DNA of 64,000 nucleotides from Ecdyonurus torrentis. Lineage: Eukaryota > Arthropoda > Insecta > Ephemeroptera > Heptageniidae. Both the position numbers and the translations under genes were made by a program. Below, one piece after another: positions 42,950 to 53,900 of the stretch (positions within the stretch are counted from its first letter, which is position 1; the number at the start of each line of letters is the position of its first letter). The notes beneath the pieces were generated by a model that made no database searches, was not told where the DNA came from, and saw only the letters and a program-made list of their open reading frames with translations. The stretch is from contig OX439136.1 of assembly GCA_949318235.1 (NCBI GenBank), positions 16,557,111 through 16,621,110 of the forward strand, written 5' to 3'.

Positions 42950-45900
42950 TTAAAAATTATCCCATTTTGGTTTTCTCTTTTCTGCAAAGCTTGCAAGACC
43001 TTCTTTTGCATTTGAGTAATCCAAATTGGACACCATAATATTTTCTCCTAATCTGTAATATAAATACAAAAAAAATTATATATATTTATGAAATTTTGTT
43101 ACTTGGTAATTATGATTTATTATGATCCAGTAAACCACAAACATGTAGATTGCAAGTACTAGTCAATTTCAAGAATGTCACTCCCAGCTCACGTGACATC
43201 ACTGGTACTGATGTTCTTAAATCGGACAAGTACTTACAATCTGCATGTGAAAAAGCTGTGGTTTACTCATGAGGATATATTTTATTTACCTATACGCAGA
43301 CGCAACATCCATTTCAATTTGTTGGTATAAAAATTTCTTTCCTAAAGCAACAACATCTCTTGGTTTAGATTTAATTGCGTTGACGATGTGATCAACATCA
43401 GCCTCTGAAATTTTTTTAAAAAAAAAAAAAAAAAAAGCAATGAAATTTTATCCCTAAAATATTAAAATATATAATTTAATAACGTGTAAATTAAATTTTG
43501 AAATCAACAAACACTTCTTAAATTAATTATGAAAAATGTGTACATAACTAAATTAAATTGTTTCATATAAAAGGGTTTTTAAAAAAAAATCTACCATACA
43601 GGAATCAATATATTTACCACAATTACAGGTTTTTTTTTTTTTTTTTTTTTTTTACTAAGAACAATACTACAAAGAATAATAAGTATTTATTATTGATCCT
43701 AGCCACGATGGTTTTTTCCTTTAATTGATTCTTTTTTTACTATGTAATTTTAATGGTGACATGCCTTAGAAATATTATTTTCAAATTTCACAAAAGTCTC
43801 ATACTGTGTCTCATGGTTGAAAGATCAATAATAAAGAAAAGGTTAGAAATACCAGCAAGAGCCTTGCCACAGTAGAAGTTCTATGGAGAGGTTGAAGTCT
43901 TGCGTGGCACAGTGTTTTGTTACAAAAAAGTTCATTTCATAACTGAGAGCTTTTGTTATATATTAATGACAAAAATCTTAACTTTGATTGATAATGTCAT
44001 TAATATATGATGAAAGCTCTCAGTCAGTTATGAAATAAACTTTTCGTCATAAATACTGTGCCACGCAAAACCTCGACCTCTCCATAGAACTTCTACTGTG
44101 GTAAGGCCTTTGCTTGTATTTCTATCTTTTTCTTTATTATTGACCTAACTGCGATATTTTTTACCTTAAATTGATTCCTTGTAAGATTACCTTATTTTAC
44201 AGTAATCTCTAATAATATTTTTACCAAATCAATATTTTATATATCGATGGTTCCGCGGAAAACCGAACTATCTGTAGTCTCCGCGCGCCTTAAATTTGGA
44301 ACATACGCGCTCTCCGCCTCTGCTGAAATTGAAGCATCTTTTACCAGTGCATCATTACAGATGCTTCACTTTCGGGAGAGGCGGAGAGCGCAGATGTTCC
44401 AAATTTAAGGCGCGCAGAGACTAAAGATAGTTCTGTTTTCCGCAAAGCGTTCAATACCTATATTTTTCAATTTGTGAAGATATGAATATAATACAGTATT
44501 TAAAACATCATACCTAATTTGTCATCAGTAGAGATTTTTGCTACAAGACCAGCTTGTAAGGCTTGTTGAGCGTCAATTGGTTCTCCAGTAAACAACATCA
44601 TGTTGGCAGTTTGTCTTGGTACAGCTCTCACCAGAGCAATACCAGGAGTAGAGCAGAATAAACCAAAACTGGCACTGAAAGTAACAAATAGTTGAAGCTA
44701 TAACCATGTTTATACCTTCTTCTTTGCTAACCTCTTCTTTAAAAAAAAAAGGCCTAATAATAATAATAATGCTTATAAAATTGAATCTGCAGCATTCATT
44801 AACATTTAAAAACTCATGCTGATGAGAAAATAAGACAACCCTGTTTAAAAGCAATAGGTTAATCCTTTACCTAATAGTTCCTGTTAAAGTGGCAGACTTT
44901 GTTCTTTCAACAGCACGAGTGTAATGAAATTTATAATCATTTTGTAATCATATTTGTAAATGTTTGTTTATTTCGTCTTCTTTTTGCTGCTATTTTACAA
45001 ATAGCCAGCAATAACAATATATGTGCATTAAAGTATAAAAATAAAGTAAACAAAATTGTAGTTTCGTTTTTGGTTGGGTTGTAATTTATGTCTAGACAAT
45101 GCATTTTTTTAATCAACATTGATCTTTAAATTATGGTTATTCTATGATAGCTATAGTTTATAATCTTACCCAGGAGTAGAGAAGGAACTTTTATCAGTAC
45201 AAACAGACATGTCTGAGGCAGCTACAAGTTGACAACCTGCTGCAGCTGCAAGTCCTCGTACAGCAGATATAATTGGTACTGGACTGTTCCGTATTGCACC
45301 CATTAGGATAGAGCATGTGGCAAACACTTCCACTTGCATTTCAGGTACCATCTGTATTAAACAATAATTGTAAAAAGTATTTTAAAACAGTGAATGTTTA
45401 TATTCTACAACATAATTATAAAAAAATATTTAGAAAATAGTTGGTAGAGATTAGAGCATGTTGAATTGAAAATTAATAAAACGCGAAAATTCTCTAATTT
45501 AAATAGTAAATTGGGACAAGGGATCAAATATTCTAGCTTTAGCTAGTTAAAAAGTAGACAATAGTGTTTTATTAATTTTCAATTCAACGTGCTCTAATCT
45601 CTACCAACTATTTTCTAAATATTTTTTTAAACTTATTAATACTAACCGCGATGGTTTTTTCCTAATACGCATATTATCGCCAAGTCGATCTTTTTGTTTT
45701 AATTTTAAGCTTTTGTAAATAATATTCTTTCATTTTTATTTTATTCGGCCCTTTTACTTGCCAACGTCAATAAGAGCACGTACTAAATTAATTAATTAAA
45801 CTATATGCCAAAACGCATAATATTTATTCTATCTCTCCTACTCTATCATCTTTTTGCTTTTCCTACCCCAGTGTCAACATAAAGCGATGTAACTAGCGTG

Positions 45901-47678
45901 AATCACGATACTGTGCAGTCGGTAGGCGTAGTGTTCTCGCGATCTTTCTAGAGTTGGGGAACTCTGGGAAGTGAGGGAGGACACTATTGCTTGCTGGCTG
46001 CCTGTCTTACACCCCTCTTAGACACGATTTTATATTACAGTGTGAGGATGAGAGGTTTTAAACAGCAAGCCGAGTTTGCGCGCGCGATTTTAACCAATCA
46101 GCGCGTGCAGCTGCGGGGGCATCGCGTATAAAAACGCGACTGCCACTTGCTTCCTCAGCTCAGTCAGTTAGCAGATGTGGTGTGAGCCATCTCTAGCTGT
46201 ACAGAGCTCTCTGCCGAGCCTTACTGATGAGTCCTAGGTAAAGGACGAAACCGGTCTAAGGCAAAGAGTAAGTCTGATGCTGTTTTATAATGTTGTGTCT
46301 TTGACGTAGTGTGAGAACGTGAGATGCTAGGCACATCGTATTTTATTTTGACACTATAGTTCCATCCCTTTAACGTCTACTTTTTAACTAGCTAAAGCTA
46401 GAATATTTGATCCCTTGTCCCAATTTACTATTTAAATTAGAGAATTTTCGCGTTTTATTAATTTTCAATTCAACGTGCTCTAATCTCTACCAACTATTTT
46501 CTAAATATTTTTTTAAACTTATTAATACTAACCGCGATGGTTTTTTCCTAATATACGCACAACATAATTATAACCAGTTTATAAAGGTAAAATAATATAA
46601 CTTTAGACTTATAAGCTTCATAGAATAATGAATACAAGTAATCCATTATATAGTCGTCATTATTATGAGTCCACTTAAATAACAAATGTGGAAATTTATG
46701 TATATATAGTCACTGTAGTAAGAAATGAAATTTGCAGCGTTTTTATGAGAAAACCATATAAACATACAAGAGTAGGTGGGAAGTGGGTTTTCTCCCATAA
46801 AAAACTTAAGGAGAGTTGAAGAGAAGAAATCTTTGTCACCGACAGGTCACGTGATTTTAAAAACTAATGGTCAGTCTCTTATTTTCTTTTTGTTTGCTTT
46901 AATTAACGTGTGGCATAAAGCAGGCAGGCATGAGCTTGGATCTGCTTTTCGTGTGAACTTATATCCATTACAATGCAGCACACTGAAAACAGTGTAGCAC
47001 TTACTGTAACAAATATTTCTTCTCTCTTCTCACCTCAAGTTTGTGGTGAGAGACAAAAGAGACAACCCATACCCACCATCTACTCTTGTTATTATATAAT
47101 TTTTTTAAACGCTGCAGGAAATTTTATTTCTTACTGCACGGCAGTGACTGAATATACAATACTCCACTGAAAAGACATCATACATCATTCATACCAATTC
47201 TTTTAAATCATGCCCTGCAGAAAACACAGGTCCTTCAGCAGATATGACAATAGCTCTCAACGTAGGATCTTCCTCAGTTCCCGTAATATCATCGATTAGT
47301 GTATTCAACATTTGCAGAGAAAGAGCGTTTCTGAAAATGAGTAAATTATAATAAATAAAATCATATAATATATATTTATAATTCAACATACCTTTTCTTT
47401 GGATTACTCATTATAATTCTAAGAACTCCATTATCCTGAGTTACTTTTGTCAAACTTTCTGGAGCTCTGACATGAGATGAACGGCTGAAAGAACGTGTAC
47501 ACATCCGAAATAAACCCTGAAATTTTAGGATACATAAATCATGACAAGTACATTAATCTAGTGTAAAATGTCAAAAAATTATTTTAAAAGTAAAAAATAT
47601 AGACTTTTTTGACCGAGTTGGAGGTATTTTAATATTATTACATAAATAATTTACCAATCTCATTATGCTTGTTGTCAT
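42950..47678 (-). CDS. ECHDC3: Enoyl-CoA hydratase domain-containing protein 3, mitochondrial
   Basis: There are seven coding exons on the minus strand: 47,678-47,655, 47,516-47,392, 47,330-47,195, 45,351-45,170, 44,674-44,514, 43,404-43,290 and 43,052-42,950. Phases join to 281 aa, close to the family length. The N-terminus is Arg/Ser-rich without acidic residues, as in a mitochondrial targeting peptide. Crotonase-fold segments are clear: AGHDLKEL (first oxyanion-hole loop), GLAAAAGCQLVAASD (second loop), then GLFCSTPG, LFTGEPIDAQQAL and a C-terminal FAEKRKP. The two glutamates that catalyse hydration in ECHS1 are replaced: Gln in AAAGCQL, and Gly in the FSTPGAS segment. That pattern is usual for ECHDC3, so hydratase activity is doubtful. 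Introns hold several mobile elements. INTS5 starts 314 bp away on the other strand. Confidence 0.92.
43122..43273. mobile_element. Small foldback element in ECHDC3 intron 6
   Basis: A left arm with ATCCAGTAAACCACA and GATTGCAAGTACT is mirrored by a right arm with AAGTACTTACAATCTGC and TGTGGTTTACTCAT. Confidence 0.65.
43823..44144. mobile_element. Foldback element in ECHDC3 intron 5
   Basis: Long inverted arms: GGTCAATAATAAAG-like termini, GTAGAAGTTCTATGGAGAGG near 43,876, and its reverse complement near 44,080. Arms of about 140 bp surround a short AT-rich centre. A stretch around TTATTGATCCTAGCCACGAT on the left (43,690) and TTATTGACCTAACTGCGAT on the right (44,138) forms a diverged direct repeat flanking it. 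Confidence 0.75.
44253..44443. mobile_element. GC-rich foldback element in ECHDC3 intron 5
   Basis: The outer arms are GCGGAAAACCGAACTA and TAGTTCTGTTTTCCGC. The inner arms contain GGCGGAGAGCGC with CTTAAATTTGGAAC or its complement. The centre is about 30 bp. Length is about 190 bp and there is no coding capacity. Confidence 0.75.
46094..46169 (+). promoter_or_regulatory. Internal RNA polymerase II-type promoter of copy A
   Basis: A CCAATCA box (46,094-46,100) and a TATAAAAA box (46,127-46,134) are followed 30-40 bp later by overlapping initiator-like motifs (CTCAGC, TCAGTC, TCAGTT; 46,155-46,169). Transcription from here would place the ribozyme about 60 nt into the RNA. Copy B has the same arrangement on the minus strand. 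Confidence 0.5.
46218..46262 (+). ncRNA. Hammerhead ribozyme, copy A
   Basis: All core elements are present in order. Stem I pairs GCCTTA (46,218-46,223) with TAAGGC (46,257-46,262). The core is CTGATGA (46,224-46,230). Stem II is GTCC (46,231-46,234) with GGAC (46,243-46,246) and an 8-nt loop. GAAA (46,247-46,250) follows, then a minimal stem III within ACCGGT (46,250-46,255). The GTC cleavage triplet puts the cut after C 46,256. CTCT upstream and AGAG downstream may extend stem I. The open stem I and very short stem III match the small hammerheads reported in Penelope-like elements and retrozymes. The palindromic stem III has no loop, so efficient cleavage may need a dimer. Confidence 0.88.
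46708..47149. mobile_element. Foldback element in ECHDC3 intron 3
   Basis: The termini are AGTCACTG (46,708) and CAGTGACT (47,142-47,149). The arms run inward with AGTAAGAAATGAAATTTGCA and its diverged mirror, and with GAGTAGGTGGGAAGTGGG against CCCATACCCACCATCTACTC. There are no coding frames of note. Confidence 0.72.
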
Positions 47679-47992
47679 TTTGTCAGGTGGGCGTGTGCTG
47701 CATTAGTTCATGGTACTGCTGATAGAGGCAGCACTGCATTGACAATATTTGCTCCGCTTTGCTCGATTAGCGTATTTTGTGCAATTGTTTAATGCGCATA
47801 CAGATCAATTTGCTATTGCGCATATATAAAGAATATATTTATTTCAGTTTTCGAAAAGTGTTTAATAAATATCAACAACAACATCACCGCACCGGCTTGT
47901 GCATATAATTTGCAATAATTTAATAAGTGGAAGCATAGTAAATAAATAAATTTAATATAGATTGTGTAAATGAAACTATAAATTATTTAGCA
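47679..47992. promoter_or_regulatory. Shared divergent promoter region of ECHDC3 and INTS5
   Basis: Only 314 bp separate the two start codons. The region contains two NRF1-type TGCGCA sites (in ATGCGCAT at 47,792-47,799 and TTGCGCAT at 47,816-47,823), a TATATAAA (47,823-47,830) and a TCAGTT initiator (47,844-47,849) oriented towards INTS5. The TATA-to-initiator spacing of about 23 bp is a little short, so the TATA call is weak. Confidence 0.6.
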
Positions 47993-50900
47993 ATGTCAAG
48001 TGTCATTAAAAATGCACCAACTCAAGATTTAATGAGCGAATTGAGAGCTTTTATTTCGGGCTCTCAACGTTCAGCAGCTAAAGCAAATCATGTAGAATTA
48101 ACACGTACTGCTTTAAATTTATTGAAATCACTACCTTCTGCTCGAGATGCCGTTCTTGAATATTTTTGTACTGTTTTGGATATGTCTGTATCAAGATATG
48201 TATCAGATTTAGAAGTAAGTTTGACCATAACGTACCGGTATGTATATGCAAACTGTAAACATACACCTACATACACCTACACATGTTTTGCAGACATTTT
48301 TACTGGTATGCAAAGAAAAATTAATATTGTTGTTATTATATTATTTCAGAATGATAGATCTCAAGCTTCCACATCATCAGGATTTCCAGAAGAAGCAACA
48401 ATATCTGAAATTCACTTCGTGTTATGTAATTTTGTTACAAATAATCCTGAAGCATGGGCACCTATTATATCAACATGGTCTTTGGAGTTATTAGGTACGT
48501 AAAGGTTGCTTGTAAGCAAACTTCTAGAGGTCATACAGACGTGATGACCTTCAACATTTTGGAACCACAATAATAGATGGTGCACGTTGAGAGTCCTCCG
48601 AACGAAACAATGACCCAACCAAGAGGGTGACCCAATACCATAAATAATTTATTTTTTGCTATAGCATTGTTGACTTACTCGCTATATAACATAATAATAA
48701 AGCTTCAATAAAAACAAAACAATAAATATTTTTCAGGTGAAGTATCCAGCAAGTATGCAGGTAGAGGTCATGTGCCGTTATCTGCAGGACTTGGAGAATC
48801 TCTCCAGTTGTGGATGTCCTGTCGTGCTACAAGAACATTGATGGATATAACAACTCAATGTCTCTCATGTCTTATGAATTCTGATACTGAATCTTGTATC
48901 AATGCATTGTTAGGTGAGAAAATACAAATTCAAAAATTCTTTATTTCCAATTTCCTTACAATCGATTGCAATACAAAATTACATCTGTTGAAGGTTATGC
49001 AGTACATTGAATTGTCAACTTATTTGTTAAGTATACCTATCTAAAACTACCCCTTCATCCAACAATCCTTCATTTAATGCACACTTAATCATTTTTCTGT
49101 TTTTAAAATTTTTAAACTTTTTAACTTTTAATAAGTTTAAAAAATATTTAGAAAATAGTTGGTAGAGATTAGAGCACGTTGAATTGAAAATTAATAAAAT
49201 GCAAAAATTCTCTAATTTAAATAGTAAATTGGGACTAGGGATCAAATATTCTAGCTTGAGCTAGTTAAAAAGTAGACGTTAAAGGGATGGAGGTATAGTG
49301 TCAAAATAAAATGCGATGTGCCTAGCATCTCACGTTCTCACACTACGTCAAAGACACAACATTATAAAACAGCATCAGACTTACTCTTTGCCTTAGACCG
49401 GTTTCGTCCTTTACCTAGGACTCATCAGTAAGGCTCGGCAGAGAGCTCTGTACAGCTAGAGATGGCTCACACCACATCTGCTAACTGACTGAGCTGAGGA
49501 AGCAAGTGGCAGTCGCGTTTTTATACGCGATGCCCCCGCAGCTGCACGCGCTGATTGGTTAAAATCGCGCGCGCAAACTCGGCTTGCTGTTTAAAACCTC
49601 TCATCCTCACACTGTAATATAAAATCGTGTCTAAGAGGGGTGTAAGACAGGCAGCCAGCAAGCAATATGTGTCCTCCCTCACTTCCCAGAGTTCCCCAAC
49701 TCTAGAAAGATCGCGAGAACACTACGCCTACCGACTGCACAGTATCGTGATTCACGCTAGTTACATCGCTTTATATGTTGACACTGGGGTAGGAAAAGCA
49801 AAAAGATGATAGAGTAGGAGAGATAGAATAAATATTATGCGCTTTGGCATATAGTTAACTTTTAGCACATAATTTTTAGCCTCAAAAATGTAAAACTCTC
49901 CCCTGTTGCACAAATGGTTCCATTTTGGTCTGGATTGTTGCATGATGGTTCCGGAACCATTTTGGCACCATAACAAAAATTGTAAAAATTATCATTTTTG
50001 TCATGTCAGACAAATTTAAGCATAGTTCCATTTTGGTACAAATTTGAGACACTTTTAACCGTTCCGAAACGTTCGGTAATGGTTGCCTGATGGTTACTGT
50101 GCAACAGCTTGCTATAATGAAGTTTTGTATTCTAGATGTAAGTGTGAAGCACAGTCCTCACTTTGACTGGGTCGTTGCTCACGTGGGCAGTTGCTTCCCT
50201 CGTACAGTCATCACCAGAGTGCTCACGTGTGGACTCAAAGACTTCCATCAACAAGGCTTAGAGAAGGAAGATGCTTCCACTTCACAAGCAAGAGCACAGA
50301 GAGTTTTTACTCCAGGACATTATGATCCAAATGTAAGACGTCAACAACAACTAACACTGTCAAGCATGTAATCAGGGTTGAATTGGCTATAAGATTATAG
50401 GACCTAAACTGTGCTTAAACAAGTGTTTGGTCCCCCCATTTCTCAATTAAATATTAAAAAGTACTTATTAAAACTGAAGGAAACTTGAAAACAAGATCAT
50501 TTATCCAAAAAAGTTACCCCCCCCCCCTTCATTGATTTGGTTTTACTGTGTTACTATACTTTTTACCACTATAGCTTATCATTGGGTTTCTGGTTTACAA
50601 GTAAAAGGCAGTGAGACCTTCCCCTTTTCAATGTAAAGTCAGTGGTTAGTTTATACTGTGTCAAGATTACAGTACGTATACAGTATTTTTGTAGGTTTTT
50701 TCATCTATGGTATCAATTTGTTTTATTTAAAAAAATAGGGATAACTAACAAAATGATTTCATCGTGTTGTTTTCAGGCCTCCAAACTGAACTCTGTAGTT
50801 GGAATTTTAGGTCATTTAGCTGGCAGTCACTTCGGTGATATTCGTACAGCACTAGTGGACTTATTTAAGGTATGCAACTCATAATAATAATATAGGCCTA

Positions 50901-53900
50901 TCTCAAATTTATATCATAAGTAAAAATAATAATAAAAATGTGGTTTGATAATAAATCTAAAAAAAAAAAAAAAAAAAAAAGATACTAAAAAAGTTTATTG
51001 TTAAACATCAATAATGAGGAAAGATATTTGTAGCAATAATGTAAACGTAGGCCACATTATGGCTACATGTATTTTACTGCACTATAGATGTGCAATAATG
51101 TGCTTTTTACTACTGTATCCTTTTCTATCAATTTTTAGATTACAATTCAGTGTTTTAGTACAGTACTAAGATTTATTTTATTTTCAGTGGAGTTTGGAGG
51201 GAGATCGCGGAGATGTAATACCTACAGATCCACTCAAACTGGCCACAGTGCCGTACTTGCTACATCTTGCATCGCTCTCTTCAATATTGCTTAAGGCTTT
51301 ATCTGCTGATGCTTTGCAATCATGTAAGTGGTTCTAGTAAAAAAATATATATATTATTATGAAAATTCAGTATAAAAATTAATTGAGTGAGAAAAAATGT
51401 AGAAATTTCAAAAACGATACTTCAATTTTAAAATGTTGGATGTCATGGTAAAATAGGTCATCAATGAAGTTTTGTTTCTATTTATTTATTTTTTTATTTT
51501 TTTTTTCAGTAAACCCTGGCATGCTAGCTCAGCTTGCAAAGCTTGCTCCCTCCTGGTGTGCTTCATTTGGAGGTGCAGCCGCCTTGCAAGAGCTTGTGGT
51601 ACACCTGGCTCTTGGCTGTGAGCAAGGTGGAGCCAAAGTATTCTCACTTCTGTTGGACGCTGCAGGAGAAGAGGGAGGATTGGAACCAGCAGAGAGAGAA
51701 GCATGCAGTGATACATTAGGTAAGTAAACTTAGTTTTAATTTTTGTGTTTCATCAGATTTTCATAGCATCTTTTATTGTTTGAAGAAAAATTTATTGTTT
51801 CAAAAATGTTAATAAATAATTCTTTAAATACTTAAACGATGGATGTACAGGGTTATTTAAGTATGAAATATTATGGTACAGACATCCGGGATGACATTGA
51901 AACTACAATCATGTGCAAACTTTCATTTTTCCCTATCTCACTAGACAGCATTAATTGGGCAGAGTACTTTAAAAGCGGATCTGTGATTCTATTTCAATTT
52001 CACCTTGCATCTTCAACTGATTGTAGTCTATTCAGTAATTTTATTGCCCGATTTTATTGCAAGGTTATTCTTAAATATTTTTTAGAAATAAGAGGAAATA
52101 AATTCATTCATAACTATAGAAGGCGTGAAATCATGATAACTACATTAGAGCCAGGGATACCTATCTAAATTTAGAATTTTTAGTATCAAAAAATTAATGT
52201 AATGTATATTTATGTCTTTCTTACAGAGCTACTATTACAAGAAGTTGGTCTCATGTTACGTACAACAGACGTAACACAAATCAAAACACCAATTCAACTT
52301 CTAACATGCATTCGTAAAGAACTAGCGACGTTACAACCATTATTATTAAGTTCTGATGGTTTAAGAGCTCATGCTACGGTACGTTTAATAGCATTAATGG
52401 GACAACATTCTGCTACCGTACCATTACTTGCCACAGCATTTCTTCTTGCTAACGCTACTGAAAATCATCATTTAGGAGCAATAATAGCTATGTGTCAAGC
52501 AACATCTGCGACACAACCTATGTTACTAGCTGATGCATTAGAACAAGAATTACGTTGGCCTGAAGGAAGAGATTACACTATTCTATGGAAGAATTTAGCT
52601 ACTTTATTACGCCATGAATCTAAAACAAAACCAGGTCCTATAGTATTTGCAGCTAAGAGATGTTTTACATCAATAGCAGATGCTATAAGTAATGGTAACT
52701 CAGATGCTGCAGAGGCATTAGAATATGCATTACCTGCTCCTCATGGTGTAGAAATATCATTAAAATTAACAAGAGCAGTCATTACATATTTCTTTCATAA
52801 TTTAGAAATTAATGATGATATTAAAAGATTATCAGGAGCTAGAAGATCCATTCGATTATTTGCTAAACTATGCTCTAATTCATTACCTGCCAGAGCTTTA
52901 GCTTTGAGAGAACTATTAGATGGTGCTTTACATCAATCTCATTCAAGATTATTTGGTGCTATTATGATAAGAACTCTTTCTCCAGTATCATTGTTATCTT
53001 CAGAGGCGAGTTTATTGAAAGATAACCAGAAACAAGGTGTTAGTGCTTTGTTACCTCAGAGACATTCAACTGTTTTTCATGCTGGTATCATAGGACATGG
53101 ACCTAGAAAGTAAGTATAATTACTAAGCATCAAGCTATATTTAATTGTAAAAATATAGATGTTAAAAATTAAAATAAATTCATGAGCGATTTGGGCATGT
53201 TAAATTGAAAATTAAGAAAACACAAAAATTCTCCAATTTGTAGATTGTTAATTAGGAAAACAGCTCAAATTTCTATTGTAGATGTATGCTAGACAATAAT
53301 CAATGTGTAATTTGATAATATGCTATTTATATTCAGTTTTCTTTTCAAATATATATTTTTAAGTTTAATAGAAAAATTAAGGAACACAAACCATTGCGGT
53401 TAGGATGATAATATACAATATATTTTTGGAGGTATACCTATATCTATAAATGCATAGGCTATAAAAAGCTGAATTAAATAAAAGTGTTATATATTTTGTA
53501 AAGAGGCAAAATTAAGGAAAATAAACCATCATGGTTAGGTTAATGATGTACTATACGGTAAAAGAAACGAATGGTGGAAACCAGCAAGGGTGATACATGG
53601 TGACGAGAGTCCCATAGTTTAACGAAAATCTTACTAAATAGGGATTTTAACAAAAATAATTTTTATCAACACTAGAAATTTAATTGAGGCTTCTTAAATA
53701 ATAATAATAATTTGAATATGGAGGGACAGTGTCTCAAATATTTATTAATACATTTTGGACTCTTAATTTAATTTTTTTTTATGCATGCTAGACTTTTCCA
53801 TTAACAAACAAAAAATGGTTGAATGTTACAGAATGTTATCATACTGCATTCCACCTCCTGCACAAGTAGCAAGTAACCGTCAACTTCTGATCGATGCTAT

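Larger units (their letters stand above)
45422..46558 (+). mobile_element. Penelope-like/retrozyme-like insertion, copy A, with inverted tail
   Basis: The insertion lies in ECHDC3 intron 3, opposite to that gene. It is flanked by a 15-bp direct repeat ACAACATAATTATAA (45,407-45,421 and 46,559-46,573), as expected for target-primed retrotransposition. Inside are an inverted copy of the 3' tail (45,422-45,559), a direct fragment of the tail (45,566-45,665), about 130 bp of unclear origin, and the full unit (45,799 to 46,524, tail running on to 46,558). The full unit matches copy B at 49,130-49,857 with few differences. It carries a promoter and a hammerhead ribozyme. No reverse transcriptase is encoded, so it is non-autonomous. 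Hammerheads in terminal repeats and partial tandem/inverted copies are known for Penelope-like elements; the assignment is inference. Confidence 0.7.

Noticed and set aside
44899..45084. A 61-codon plus-strand frame inside ECHDC3 intron 4
   Set aside because: AT-rich, antisense to an intron, with no coding or family support.
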